Below, in pieces: positions 23,876-32,391 of a DNA stretch of 64,000 nt. The stretch covers positions 188,862 through 252,861 of the forward strand of contig NZ_MLQR01000001.1 of the NCBI RefSeq assembly GCF_001866005.1. The letters are read 5' to 3'. Both the position numbers and the translations under genes were made by a program. This DNA is from Anaerobacillus alkalilacustris (GTDB lineage: Bacteria > Bacillota > Bacilli > Bacillales > Anaerobacillaceae). Below the pieces are notes generated by a model. It did not search any database and was not told the DNA's origin. It was given only the letters and a program-made list of their open reading frames with translations. Within the stretch, counting starts at the first letter, position 1. Each line of letters starts with the position of its first letter.

Positions 23876-24310
23876 GTGAATGTGATCACTACCTTTGAGG
23901 ATCGTAGGCGTAAAAAGCAGTGGAATTTTGAAAGACAAGTGTTGCGGAAGCTCTCTTTATCGAAAATAAGAGGCTACATTCATATGCACTTCCCTTCTGT
24001 TTTCGAAAACCAAAAAATGGGAAGCGGTTTTGCTGAAGATGCCTGCATTGATTTAGCTATAGACGCCTATTTATTAGGAGCTGAGTTTAGTCGTTTTGGC
24101 TATTACGGAGAAACAGAAGTGATAGTAAGAAGACGCTGCCAAGAAGAATATAATGATCATATAAATCATTTATATGACCAACTCTCTGGTTGGCTTTTCG
24201 AATATGAGCAAGACGGTCATTTTTTTGCTTTGTGTGAAAGTTTTATTCTCTTTTGGTGGGAAAAAGGCTTTCAAGAGGGTGAAAAAAGGTATAGGATGAA
24301 GCTAAACTAA
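23876..24310 (+). CDS. ybaK: DUF2521 protein, YbaK-like
   Basis: A 144-aa soluble protein, GTG start with AAGGGGGG upstream. MNVITTFEDRRRKKQWNFER and the aromatic C-terminal half match the YbaK/DUF2521 family found only in Bacilli next to cwlD. No catalytic motif is visible and the function is unknown. Confidence 0.75.
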   Translation: MNVITTFEDRRRKKQWNFERQVLRKLSLSKIRGYIHMHFPSVFENQKMGSGFAEDACIDLAIDAYLLGAEFSRFGYYGETEVIVRRRCQEEYNDHINHLYDQLSGWLFEYEQDGHFFALCESFILFWWEKGFQEGEKRYRMKLN

Positions 24311-24379
24311 TTTGAAATACTCATTACTTAATTATGCTTTAAGAGGGATACTTCTTTCGGAAAGATGTTAAATTAAAGT

Positions 24380-24408
24380 TCATATTTTCCTCCTTGTCCC
24401 AATATAAT
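24380..24408 (+). promoter_or_regulatory. Candidate sporulation (sigma-E-type) promoter of cwlD
   Basis: TCATATT at 24380-24386, a 14-bp spacer and AATATAAT at 24401-24408 resemble the sigma-E consensus (KMATATT / CATACAAT) with two -10 mismatches. Expression of cwlD during sporulation fits. Confidence 0.4.
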
Positions 24409-24435
24409 ATATGGGAGACGATAGGAGGGGAAGGG

Positions 24436-25152
24436 ATGAGCAAGTGGTTTAAAGGTGGAGTCTTTGCAGCTGGATTAGTCATTTTATTATTTTATATTCA
24501 ATATCAATTTGTAAGTACCGATTCAGGGTCTTCATGGTCATTACCTTTATCAGGGAAGATAATTATTGTGGATCCCGGACACGGTGGGATAGATGGTGGA
24601 GCTAGTTCAGATAGTGGGCTTTTAGAGAAAGATGTTGCATTGAGTGTTAGTTTAATTCTTAGGGATTATCTTCAAGAGGCAGGTGCTCTTGTCATTATGT
24701 CTAGGGAAGAAGATACAGACTTGGCAGACCCAACGACTAAAGGAGTTAGGAATCGTAAAGTCCAAGATTTGAAAAGAAGAGTTCAGCTTGTAAATGAAAC
24801 AGGCAGCGATTTATTTGTTTCGCTCCATCTTAACGCAATACCTTCACCAAAATGGTCAGGTGCACAAACCTTTTACAATCGGTCATTAGATCAAAACGAA
24901 AGATTGGCAAAATTTATTCAAGAAGAAATAAGGTATAACCTTGAAAATACAAATAGATTAGCAAAACCGATTGGTAATGTATACTTATTAAAACATGCTC
25001 AAATACCCGGAGCGTTAATTGAAGTTGGGTTTTTATCTAATCCAAGCGAAGCGGACTTACTTAATGCGAAGGCTTACCAACAAAAGGTTGCTGCTTCTAT
25101 TTATCAAGGTATTATGAGGTATTACACAGAAGAGCCAGTTCCTTCTAGTTAA
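24436..25152 (+). CDS. cwlD: N-acetylmuramoyl-L-alanine amidase CwlD (spore cortex)
   Basis: A 238-aa protein with an N-terminal membrane anchor (residues 6-25). The Amidase_3 domain has the zinc ligands in VDPGHGGIDGG and VSLHLNA and the catalytic glutamate in ALIEVGFLSNPSE. With PdaA it makes muramic-delta-lactam in spore cortex, needed for germination. The start is chosen from AGGAGGGGAAGGG directly upstream. Confidence 0.93.
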   Translation: MSKWFKGGVFAAGLVILLFYIQYQFVSTDSGSSWSLPLSGKIIIVDPGHGGIDGGASSDSGLLEKDVALSVSLILRDYLQEAGALVIMSREEDTDLADPTTKGVRNRKVQDLKRRVQLVNETGSDLFVSLHLNAIPSPKWSGAQTFYNRSLDQNERLAKFIQEEIRYNLENTNRLAKPIGNVYLLKHAQIPGALIEVGFLSNPSEADLLNAKAYQQKVAASIYQGIMRYYTEEPVPSS

Positions 25153-25297
25153 TAGAAGGCTGGCCTTTTTAACACGAACTAATATTTCCTATTAATACAT
25201 TTAATAAATTGTTAATTTTCATAAGCTTTGTAACATTACTATTAAAGAAGCTGTGTTATACTATTTACATAACCTAATACATAAAGGGGTGTTTATT

Positions 25298-26347
25298 TTG
25301 CTTACACAAGAAAAAATCTTAGATGCGTTAAAAACAGTGCGAGAACCGTTTTTAAATAAAAGCATTGTTGAAATTGATGGGATTCGTGAAATTAAAATAA
25401 AAGATGGTTTAGTAAGCATTAAAGTCGCCATTTCTAAAACTGGAACACAAGAGCAATTGCAGTTACAACAACAAATTGTATCAACTGTAAAAGAAGTTGG
25501 TGCGCAATCTGTTGGTTTACGGCTTGAGCAACTTACAGATGAAGAAATGAATAAGTTAGGTGTAGATTTAAATGGATCTCCAAAGTCACTGTTAGACGAA
25601 GGTGTTCGCACAACCTTCATAGCAGTTACTAGTGGTAAGGGCGGTGTTGGTAAATCTACAGTTTCTGTAAACTTAGCTACCTCACTAGCACGCTTAGGGA
25701 AAAAGGTAGGAATTATTGACGCCGATATATATGGATTTAGTGTACCGGATATGATGGGAATTGAAGAAAAACCTAAAGTTAAAGGTGAAAGAATTTATCC
25801 AGTTAATCGCTTTGGTGTACAAGTAATATCAATGGGATTTTTTGTTCAAGATAATTCTCCAATCATTTGGCGTGGACCAATGCTAGGTAAAATGTTAAAT
25901 AACTTCTTTACACAAGTAGAGTGGGATGAACTAGATTATCTAATTTTAGATTTACCTCCTGGAACTGGTGACGTTGCACTTGATGTCCATAACATGTTGC
26001 CAAGCAGTAAAGAGATTATTGTTACAACTCCACATCCAACAGCTGCTTTTGTTGCAGCTAGAGCAGGTGTAATGGCACTAAAAACAGAGCATGAAATTTT
26101 AGGTGTTGTTGAGAATATGGCTTATTTCAAAAGTCAGCTAACAGGGGAAAAGGAGTTTGTATTTGGCCAAGGTGGCGGCGAAAGATTAGCTCAAGAATTA
26201 CAAACAGATATCTTGGCCCAAATTCCGCTAGGGCAGCCTGAAATAGATGAAGCAGATTTCGCTCCTTCTATCTATAAACCAGATCATTCTATTGGTCAAA
26301 TTTATATGAAGATGGCTCAAAAAGTTATTGATAAAATTGAAGCGTAA
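25298..26347 (+). CDS. salA: Mrp/ApbC-type P-loop ATPase, SalA
   Basis: A 349-aa protein. An N-terminal DUF59-like domain (about residues 5-90) precedes the MinD-like ATPase: deviant Walker A SGKGGVGKSTVSVNLA, IIDADIYGFS and LDLPPGTGDVAL. The family carries Fe-S clusters. In B. subtilis SalA also represses scoC. It lacks the CxxC of some Mrp proteins. TTG start at 25298 with GGGG upstream; the frame is open further 5'. Confidence 0.88.
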   Translation: MLTQEKILDALKTVREPFLNKSIVEIDGIREIKIKDGLVSIKVAISKTGTQEQLQLQQQIVSTVKEVGAQSVGLRLEQLTDEEMNKLGVDLNGSPKSLLDEGVRTTFIAVTSGKGGVGKSTVSVNLATSLARLGKKVGIIDADIYGFSVPDMMGIEEKPKVKGERIYPVNRFGVQVISMGFFVQDNSPIIWRGPMLGKMLNNFFTQVEWDELDYLILDLPPGTGDVALDVHNMLPSSKEIIVTTPHPTAAFVAARAGVMALKTEHEILGVVENMAYFKSQLTGEKEFVFGQGGGERLAQELQTDILAQIPLGQPEIDEADFAPSIYKPDHSIGQIYMKMAQKVIDKIEA

Positions 26348-26350
26348 CAC

Positions 26351-26389
26351 AAAAAGCTCAACTGTGAGTCTAACATAGTTGAGCTTTTT
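26351..26389. terminator. Terminator between salA and gerD
   Basis: The stem AAAAAGCTCAACT / AGTTGAGCTTTTT flanked by A and T runs can act in both directions for these convergent genes. Confidence 0.85.
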
Positions 26390-26443
26390 GTTATCATAAG
26401 GTTTTCGGGTGGGGAGTAATAATTATTTAAATACTACGGTCAA

Positions 26444-27022
26444 TTATTCGTCTTCTTCTTGTTCTTCAGCTGCTTCTTTTTTCATTTGTTCACTTGCCAC
26501 TTTACCTAATATTTCATTGACTTGTGCTTTAAAGTACGGACTTTCAAATGCGTCGGTCATGATGTTCATGACTTGTTGACGATATTCCTTACTTTTCATC
26601 AAATCAAGAGCTGCACTTTCCATTTCAGGATCTTGTAATATATCCATCATCATCGTTTGATATTCGGGGTCTTTCATTAAATTTTTTAATATCTTTTCAA
26701 CTTCAGTTTGTAAGCTTTCCGCTAAAGATTTTGCAAATTCAGGATCTTGCATTAAATCTTCCCAAAATTGCTTTCCTTGTTCAGAGGTAAGAACTTGTTG
26801 AATTGTTTCTTTAACAAGAGCTTGTTCAAGAACGATTTCTTGTTTGACCTCATCATCGCTTAATACTTCCTGAATAGATTTTTTTCCTTCATCTGTCTTA
26901 AGCATATCAACCATCATTTGCTTTGTGCTTTCATAGTCAGGTTGACTTCCTTGATCCTCTACAGCGCAGCTAGCTAATAATAGTAATAATAAAAGTAAGA
27001 GGAGCTTCTTAAAGCTTTTCAA
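26444..27022 (-). CDS. gerD: Spore germination lipoprotein GerD
   Basis: A 192-aa protein with a signal peptide and lipobox LASC, placing a lipidated cysteine at about residue 18. The remainder is helical with YESTKQMMVDMLKTDEGKK and LMKDPEYQTMMMDILQDPEM, matching GerD, which clusters nutrient receptors in the spore inner membrane. The start is taken at the TTG at 27022, nine bases after AAAGGGG. The acidic tail EEQEEDE is typical. Confidence 0.9.
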   Translation of the reverse strand: MKSFKKLLLLLLLLLLASCAVEDQGSQPDYESTKQMMVDMLKTDEGKKSIQEVLSDDEVKQEIVLEQALVKETIQQVLTSEQGKQFWEDLMQDPEFAKSLAESLQTEVEKILKNLMKDPEYQTMMMDILQDPEMESAALDLMKSKEYRQQVMNIMTDAFESPYFKAQVNEILGKVASEQMKKEAAEEQEEDE

Positions 27023-27176
27023 GGTAGTATTCGCCCCTTTCCATATCATTTCAGTATTAATATGAAACAAAAAACAAAAATTATCCAAAAAAAATGATTA
27101 AAAAGAAAAATACTTTTTAGATTACAGCTAATTATTTGAGAATAGTAAATATAAGTACCTTATGTAAGGTTTAAAT

Positions 27177-27217
27177 ACAAAAGGCATTTTTTCTTATACA
27201 AAGAAAAAGTGCCTTTT
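27177..27217. terminator. Hairpin between gerD and pdaB
   Basis: AAAAGGCATTTTTTC pairs with GAAAAAGTGCCTTTT around a 9-nt loop. On the minus strand it would terminate nothing but pdaB readthrough. In most Bacillus kbaA lies in this gap. Confidence 0.6.
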
Positions 27218-27330
27218 AATAATAATTAACGTCTATTTCCTAGGTTTTAAGAAATAGTAGGATGGGACGTACCCTTATAAAAAAGTTAATTTTCTCCAGT
27301 AGCGGTGAAGGTTGCTTTTTTGAGTTGAAT

Positions 27331-28092
27331 TTATTTAATTTCTTTACTTTTAGCATCTGTGCTAGCTAACAATTCAGTTACAGTAACAAAAGAATAGTCT
27401 TTCTTTTTTAATTGGTCAATAACATCAGGTAATGCTTTATGTGTTTGTTTTACACGGTCTGAAGCATGGAAGAGGACAATATCCCCGCCGCTAACCCTGT
27501 CAACAACATTACTAATAATTTGTTCAACTCCTGGATTACTATAATCCTTAGAGTCTACACTCCAGTGAATAATTGTATACTTCTCAGCTTCTGAAATCCC
27601 TAAAACTCTTTTATCAAAATTTCCATTTGGTGGGCGTAAAAGTTTTGGTGTTTTATTAGTTAGCTCATATAATGTTTGGTGTGCTCTTCGAATATCTTTA
27701 CGTATTTTATCGTCGTCCCATTGAGGATAGTTCTCGTACCTGTATCCATGATTGCCGATTTCGTGTCCATCTTTCAATATTCTCTCTACAATATCCGGGT
27801 GTCTTTCAGCCCATGAAGCAGATAAGAAAAACGTTGCGTTATTTACTCCCTTTTCTTTTAATATATCTAAAATAGGTAAAGCTTTTTCTTCACCCCAACT
27901 AATATTAAAAGTTAAGGCGATCTTTTTCTCGTTAGTCTCAGCCTTATATATAGCAGTAGCTTCGGCTGACGGAGAAAAAACAGCAATTTGACTTCTTTCC
28001 ACATACAGAATACCTGCTGTAAAAAATGCGGCAATTACAATGATTAAATATTGCTTTATTTTTTTGCTATTCCAAACCCAGATGAAATTCAT
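27331..28092 (-). CDS. pdaB: Polysaccharide deacetylase family sporulation protein PdaB
   Basis: A 253-aa protein with an N-terminal membrane helix (residues 15-35) and a NodB domain: ALTFNISWGEE, HEIGNHGYRY, LLRPPNGNFDKRV and HWSVDSKDY. The first NodB motif reads TFNIS instead of TFDDG, as in known PdaB proteins, so classical metal-dependent deacetylation is doubtful. PdaB is needed to keep spores stable after engulfment. Confidence 0.9.
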   Translation of the reverse strand: MNFIWVWNSKKIKQYLIIVIAAFFTAGILYVERSQIAVFSPSAEATAIYKAETNEKKIALTFNISWGEEKALPILDILKEKGVNNATFFLSASWAERHPDIVERILKDGHEIGNHGYRYENYPQWDDDKIRKDIRRAHQTLYELTNKTPKLLRPPNGNFDKRVLGISEAEKYTIIHWSVDSKDYSNPGVEQIISNVVDRVSGGDIVLFHASDRVKQTHKALPDVIDQLKKKDYSFVTVTELLASTDAKSKEIK

Positions 28093-28238
28093 ACCAGCCC
28101 TCCTTGTCCCTTTGTTTGCATTATTTGTATGCTTATAACTGAATTGTTATGAATAAATTGGACAAAATTAGAAAATAATTTCATATGAGTACAAATTTTG
28201 ATTGTTACTTTTACTCATATATTGAAAGGAAGGTAATT

Positions 28239-28481
28239 ATGATTGGGGTAATGTTAAATAGCAAAGAATCTCAAGAAGTTGAGTATATGTTAAAAAGAGA
28301 ATTAGAAGAATTGTTATTGGATTTAACAGACTCAAGAATAGATGGAATTGTAAAAAGATCAATGGAAGAAAGGTATAAAATTATCTTTGGTCTATACAAG
28401 CGTTTTGCTTCCCCAAAAGAATGTTATAAGTATATTAGAATGAAACCTCGTCATAGCGAAAAAGTGCAAAAAAAATATTGA
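28239..28481 (+). CDS. Small conserved-looking protein of unknown function
   Basis: An 80-aa soluble, charged, mostly helical protein. Start fixed by GAAAGGAAGG seven bases upstream of ATG. SKESQEVEYMLKRELEELLLDLTD gives an amphipathic N-terminal helix, and the C-terminus is strongly basic (MKPRHSEKVQKKY). It lies directly upstream of the rRNA promoters, as similar small ORFs do after pdaB in related genomes. No function is proposed. Confidence 0.6.
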   Translation: MIGVMLNSKESQEVEYMLKRELEELLLDLTDSRIDGIVKRSMEERYKIIFGLYKRFASPKECYKYIRMKPRHSEKVQKKY

Positions 28482-28548
28482 CTTTATTATCATATGTTGA
28501 TATAGTAAAAAACGTTGCTGTTAGAGACTAACTCTAGCAAAAAAGCAG

Positions 28549-28577
28549 TTGACTTAATCGATCAGAAATGATATATT
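28549..28577 (+). promoter_or_regulatory. rrn promoter P1
   Basis: TTGACT at 28549-28554, a 17-bp spacer, TATATT at 28572-28577. First of the tandem pair typical of Bacillus rrn operons. Confidence 0.8.
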
Positions 28578-28611
28578 AATCAAGTCGCTGATTTGTTTGA
28601 CAAAAAAGTTG

Positions 28612-28640
28612 TTGACAAGATCGTGTTCACCTGATAAAAT
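28612..28640 (+). promoter_or_regulatory. rrn promoter P2
   Basis: A perfect TTGACA at 28612-28617, a 17-bp spacer and TAAAAT at 28635-28640, 63 bp after P1. Confidence 0.85.
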
Positions 28641-28672
28641 AAGTCCTTGTGACAACGATGAAAGATAAGTAT

Positions 28673-28687
28673 TGTTCTTTGAAAACT
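28673..28687 (+). promoter_or_regulatory. rrn leader boxA antitermination element
   Basis: TGTTCTTTGAAAACT is the boxA sequence of Bacillus rRNA leaders, recruiting NusB/NusE antitermination. It sits 33 nt after P2, before the 16S processing region. Confidence 0.75.
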
Positions 28688-28888
28688 GAACACACAGCCA
28701 AGCGAATATGAAAGGCGGAAGACACCCGCTTATCAACGAAAAGCACTGGAAGGTCAGCAATAAGAAGTCGGGTTTTGGACTTCGTTTGATGAACTGAAGT
28801 GTCTCGAGTTGATGGTGTCTGAAGCTAGACAAAAAGAGATAGTAAATATCTCGTCAATGAATTTTTATTTTTGAGCTTTATCAAACAC

Positions 28889-29339
<451 letters not shown>

Positions 29340-29469
29340 CATCAGGAGACATGTTTAAGTACTTATACAATGTTCCTCTTGAAATATTAAACTTTTCTGC
29401 AACCTTTGCTTTTGAGTACCCTTGTTCTAACATTCGTTTAATTTCCACATACTTCAACCACTTTTCCAC
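29340..29469 (-). pseudogene. Serine-resolvase C-terminal helix-turn-helix remnant
   Basis: On the minus strand, MEKWLKYVEIKRMLEQGYSK, then AKVAEKFNISRGTLYKYLN, is the C-terminal HTH of Hin/Tn3-type serine recombinases. Only about 43 codons remain. An in-frame stop lies just before them, and the 3' end abuts the 16S breakpoint. The catalytic domain is gone. It marks a former transposon or invertase at the junction. Confidence 0.65.
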
Positions 29470-29575
29470 CTTTCAAAGCCCCCCGACAGTTAAATAATAT
29501 AAAACTATCATACTGTTAGAGGATATTTTGGTAAATAAGTGTTCAAATTTATTTGTCGGAAACTGTCTATTTTAG

Positions 29576-30271
29576 TTTAGCAGTTACAAGAGCTTAAAAT
29601 CAAAAAAATTAACTTCTACTAATTGCAAGTTCTTTAGTCAATTAATCTTTCATTGGGCAGAAAGAGAAAGAAAGAAGTTAGCTAGTGATATCCACGATTC
29701 TTTTCTGCAAGATATTATCATCCTTAAAAGGAAAATTGAAGAAATAAAGCTAGTAACTGCAAAAAAACAACCTGAGTTAGAAAATAGAGTAGCAGAACTA
29801 GAAGAAGAAATTTTAGATATTATGTTTAATATGAGAGAAACATGCCAAGAATTAGCTCCGCCACTTTTGTCGGAAATGGGACTTGAACAAGCGTTACAAG
29901 ACTTAGTAGAGAAGTTCAAATTACGTTCTAATAGTAAGCTTAATATTAAAATTGTGGAAAGCCCAAATCCTTTATTAAATAATGATTATAAATTAGTCAT
30001 TTATCGTATTGTACAAGAACTGTTAAATAATGCCAATAAACATGCAAAAGCCACTGAAGTAACTATCTTGATTCAAATCAATGATAAAAATTTGAAATTA
30101 TCTTACCAAGATAATGGAGTAGGCACAGATCTTAGCTTAATAAGTACAGATCGAAAAAAAATAGGTTTAGTAGGTATGGCAGGCCGGGTTCATAGTGTAG
30201 GAGGACATATGAAATTCAATTCAGAACCTAATAAAGGCATGATTGTTCAAGCGGAAATTCCATTAAAATAA
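29576..30271 (+). pseudogene. ComP-like sensor histidine kinase, N-terminally truncated
   Basis: The frame is open from 29576, but no start codon with a ribosome site precedes the kinase core. WAERERKKLASDIHDSFLQD is the HisKA_3 box with phospho-acceptor histidine, and NNANKHAKATEV, DNGVGTD and GLVGMAGRVHSVGG are N, G1 and G2 boxes of the ATPase domain. The membrane sensor half (several hundred residues in ComP) is missing, replaced by sequence running back into the resolvase scrap. The next gene is ComA-like, hence the name. The first internal ATG (29822) would lack the histidine. Confidence 0.7.
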
Positions 30272-30294
30272 GTAGGATGTAAGAAGGTGAGAGT

Positions 30295-30939
30295 ATGATT
30301 ACTATTCTTGTTGTAGACGATCATTCGCTTGTTGGAGAAGGTACAAAAACATTATTAGACAGTGAACCTGATTTTAGTGTTGACTTTCTTGGATCAAGTG
30401 TAGAAATCGTTGATTTAATAAAAGAAAAAAAATATAATGTTTATTTGCTGGATTTACATATGCCTGAATTAAGTGGGATAGAATTAACAAAAAAAATTTT
30501 ATGTGTTCACGATGAAGCTAAAGTACTTATCTTTACCGGCCATGATTTATCTAGCCATTTTAACTATTTAATTGAAGTAGGTGCCTCAGGGTTCCTAAGT
30601 AAAGCGAGTTCAAAACAGCAACTTATCCGTACAATAAGAGGGGTTGTTGATAACCAAGCCGTAATCCCTTTAGAATTATTGCATCAACTTCGTAGAACGG
30701 AATTTAAACCATGTCTGGAGACTGGAAAAAAAATTAAGTTAACTCAAAAAGAAGAACAAATTCTAGTAAAGGTCGCTAAAGGATTAACAAACGAACAAAT
30801 TGCAAAAGACTTGTTTACGAGTTGTAGGACTGTAGAAAGGCATTTAAGTGGGACTTTTAAGAAATTGAATGTAAGTTCTAGATCTGAAGTGATTGAAAAA
30901 GGACGCCGGCTAGGGTTGATACCAGAGATTTTGATTTGA
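30295..30939 (+). CDS. NarL-family response regulator, ComA-like
   Basis: A 214-aa protein. The receiver domain has VVDDH, phospho-acceptor D53 (YLLDLHMPELSG) and the conserved T/K positions. The C-terminal LuxR-type HTH (about residues 145-205) has LTQKEEQILVKVAKGLTNEQIAKDL. The N-terminal VDDHSLVGEGTKTLL ... DFSVDFL tracks B. subtilis ComA (EGTKTILETDSNLSVDCL), the quorum-sensing regulator of competence. Its kinase partner upstream is broken. AAGGTGAG precedes the ATG. Confidence 0.75.
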   Translation: MITILVVDDHSLVGEGTKTLLDSEPDFSVDFLGSSVEIVDLIKEKKYNVYLLDLHMPELSGIELTKKILCVHDEAKVLIFTGHDLSSHFNYLIEVGASGFLSKASSKQQLIRTIRGVVDNQAVIPLELLHQLRRTEFKPCLETGKKIKLTQKEEQILVKVAKGLTNEQIAKDLFTSCRTVERHLSGTFKKLNVSSRSEVIEKGRRLGLIPEILI

Positions 30940-30943
30940 AAAG

Positions 30944-30976
30944 AGGATGCTCTCAATTTGAGGGCATCCTTTTTTA
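30944..30976 (+). terminator. Terminator of comA-like gene
   Basis: AGGATGC and GCATCCT arms, extended by CTC/GAG, followed by TTTTTT. Confidence 0.85.
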
Positions 30977-30978
30977 CA

Positions 30979-31238
30979 TAATCAGAATTTATAAATTTCT
31001 AACTAGGAAACTGTCTAGCTCCAGGCGCCATCGGCTCGATCACTCAGTCAAGCAACGGACTTCAATAACTACTTGAATAACGTCTCTGAATAGCTTCATG
31101 CAGCAATGCTTCGAGGAAGCCTACTTCGAAGCATTGCTGTCAGACGCAGAAGCACATAGATTGCGGTCAAAGAGCAGACCACTACTTGCCGACCTTCCAG
31201 TGTTTGTCGCCGATAGACGGGCGCCTTGCGCTTTTCTT
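30979..31238. repeat. Dispersed intergenic repeat, copy A
   Basis: Begins ATCAGAATTTATAAATTTCT, then AACTGTCTAGCTCCAGGCGCC, and ends GGGCGCCTTGCGCTTTTCTT. The interior has short inverted repeats such as CTTCGAAGCATTGCTG. It shares its ends and most of its body with copies at 31239, 44050 and 55042. No frame is coding. Confidence 0.8.
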
Positions 31239-31349
31239 GCAGTATCGGAATTTATAAGTTTCTAACTAGGAAACTGTCTAGCTTCAGCGCCTACGAGCTC
31301 GGTCACTTCAGTCCTTTCGCTCGTGACCAAGGCGCTTGCGCTTTTCTTG
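31239..31349. repeat. Dispersed intergenic repeat, copy B (short form)
   Basis: Directly abuts copy A. It has the same left end (AGTATCGGAATTTATAAG, AACTGTCTAGC) and right end (GGCGCTTGCGCTTTTCTT) but lacks the roughly 150-bp interior. The body is GC-rich with GAGCTCGGTCAC and a reverse GTGACC. Confidence 0.8.
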
Positions 31350-31386
31350 ATTCCAGATGAAGATAATCCCTTACATCAGTCAATGA

Positions 31387-31413
31387 CCGCCAAAAAATGG
31401 CGGTACACCGCCA
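31387..31413 (+). promoter_or_regulatory. Three-segment switch-like inverted repeat upstream of yknW
   Basis: CCGCCA (31387), TGGCGG (31398) and CCGCCA (31408): the middle arm can pair with either neighbour, so two mutually exclusive hairpins are possible about 90 nt before yknW. No ligand is known. Confidence 0.3.
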
Positions 31414-31506
31414 CATATTGTCGGTTCGAAAAATTCTTTTTTAACGTATCATTATAGATAGATTTCCAATTATTAAATATTAACAATTTTAGAGAGGGTG
31501 TAGTGA

Positions 31507-32175
31507 ATGTCAGAATTACACGAGAGAAATGAAATTATATTAAAGCCAGGGAAGCCTTCGTTATTCGGTTTGTTTTTATATCCGGGTGAGCAGTTTGAGA
31601 AGTTAAAAGCTAATCCACTTATTTTCGTACCGTTACTATTAGTAACACTTATTTACACTATCGGAACTGCTATTATGGCTTTTGGAATGGATAGTTCGTG
31701 GTTACTTGTACAATTTAGTCCTGAGGAAGCCGATCTTTTTGCTGAAATGGAAATGTTCATGCGCATAGGAATCTTATTTTTCGGTTTATTTATCCCAATT
31801 ATAAGTGCACTTTTATTTGCTATTGTTTTTATTATTATTGCAAAAATTAGTAGAAGTGCCGTTACGTTTAAACAATTAGTTTCTTTAGGGATTTTTGTAT
31901 CAGTGATTGGCGGAATAGGAATATTATTTAACGCGATTATGACGACATTTTTTGGAACGAACCCAGATATTCCTTTTACTAGTTTAGCGATATTCTTTGG
32001 TGAAGAAAGTGAATTAATGGCATTATTAATCGGTATTGAAGTATTCTCGATTTGGCAATTAATTGTTACCGTGACAGGTTTAAGAAAAGTAGCTAATTTT
32101 GGTGCTGCGTTAGCATGGATAGCCTCCATTGTATTTTATTTCATTAGCATAATGATTACTCTATTAATTAGTTAA
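31507..32175 (+). CDS. yknW: Yip1-family membrane protein, YknW-like
   Basis: A 222-aa protein with five hydrophobic segments and the Yip1 N-terminus SLFGLFLYPGEQFEKLKANP. In B. subtilis YknW works with the YknXYZ transporter in protection against the SDP toxin. Here the gene likewise precedes yknX. GAGAGGG lies upstream. A hairpin at about 32198-32220 (TTTCGCAA/TTGCGAAA) separates it from yknX. Confidence 0.75.
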   Translation: MSELHERNEIILKPGKPSLFGLFLYPGEQFEKLKANPLIFVPLLLVTLIYTIGTAIMAFGMDSSWLLVQFSPEEADLFAEMEMFMRIGILFFGLFIPIISALLFAIVFIIIAKISRSAVTFKQLVSLGIFVSVIGGIGILFNAIMTTFFGTNPDIPFTSLAIFFGEESELMALLIGIEVFSIWQLIVTVTGLRKVANFGAALAWIASIVFYFISIMITLLIS

Positions 32176-32391
32176 GGGGATTATTCATAATACGGCTTTT
32201 CGCAAGTATCGTTGCGAAATCCCTTTTAAGTATGTAAAACAAAATGCTAACAGACTTTGTATACAGGTCTCTTAAGTTAGAAAGAAGTCCATTATAAAAA
32301 GAAAATCGATCGCATTGTTAGTTAGTAACGTTGAGTTTGGCATGATGGATTTGTATCAAGTACGATTCTAGTAATTATAAGAGGAGAGTTT

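Noticed and set aside
27331-28092. PdaB as an inactivated deacetylase pseudogene because TFDDG is TFNIS
   Set aside because: That substitution is normal for PdaB, and the gene is full-length in its usual neighbourhood.
29822-30271. The kinase fragment as a complete 149-aa protein from the first ATG
   Set aside because: The histidine box lies upstream of that ATG in the same open frame, so this is a remnant and not a stand-alone ATPase.
31653-32129. Antisense 158-codon frame inside yknW (and a similar one inside yknZ)
   Set aside because: These are mirror frames of hydrophobic membrane genes, with no start signals.
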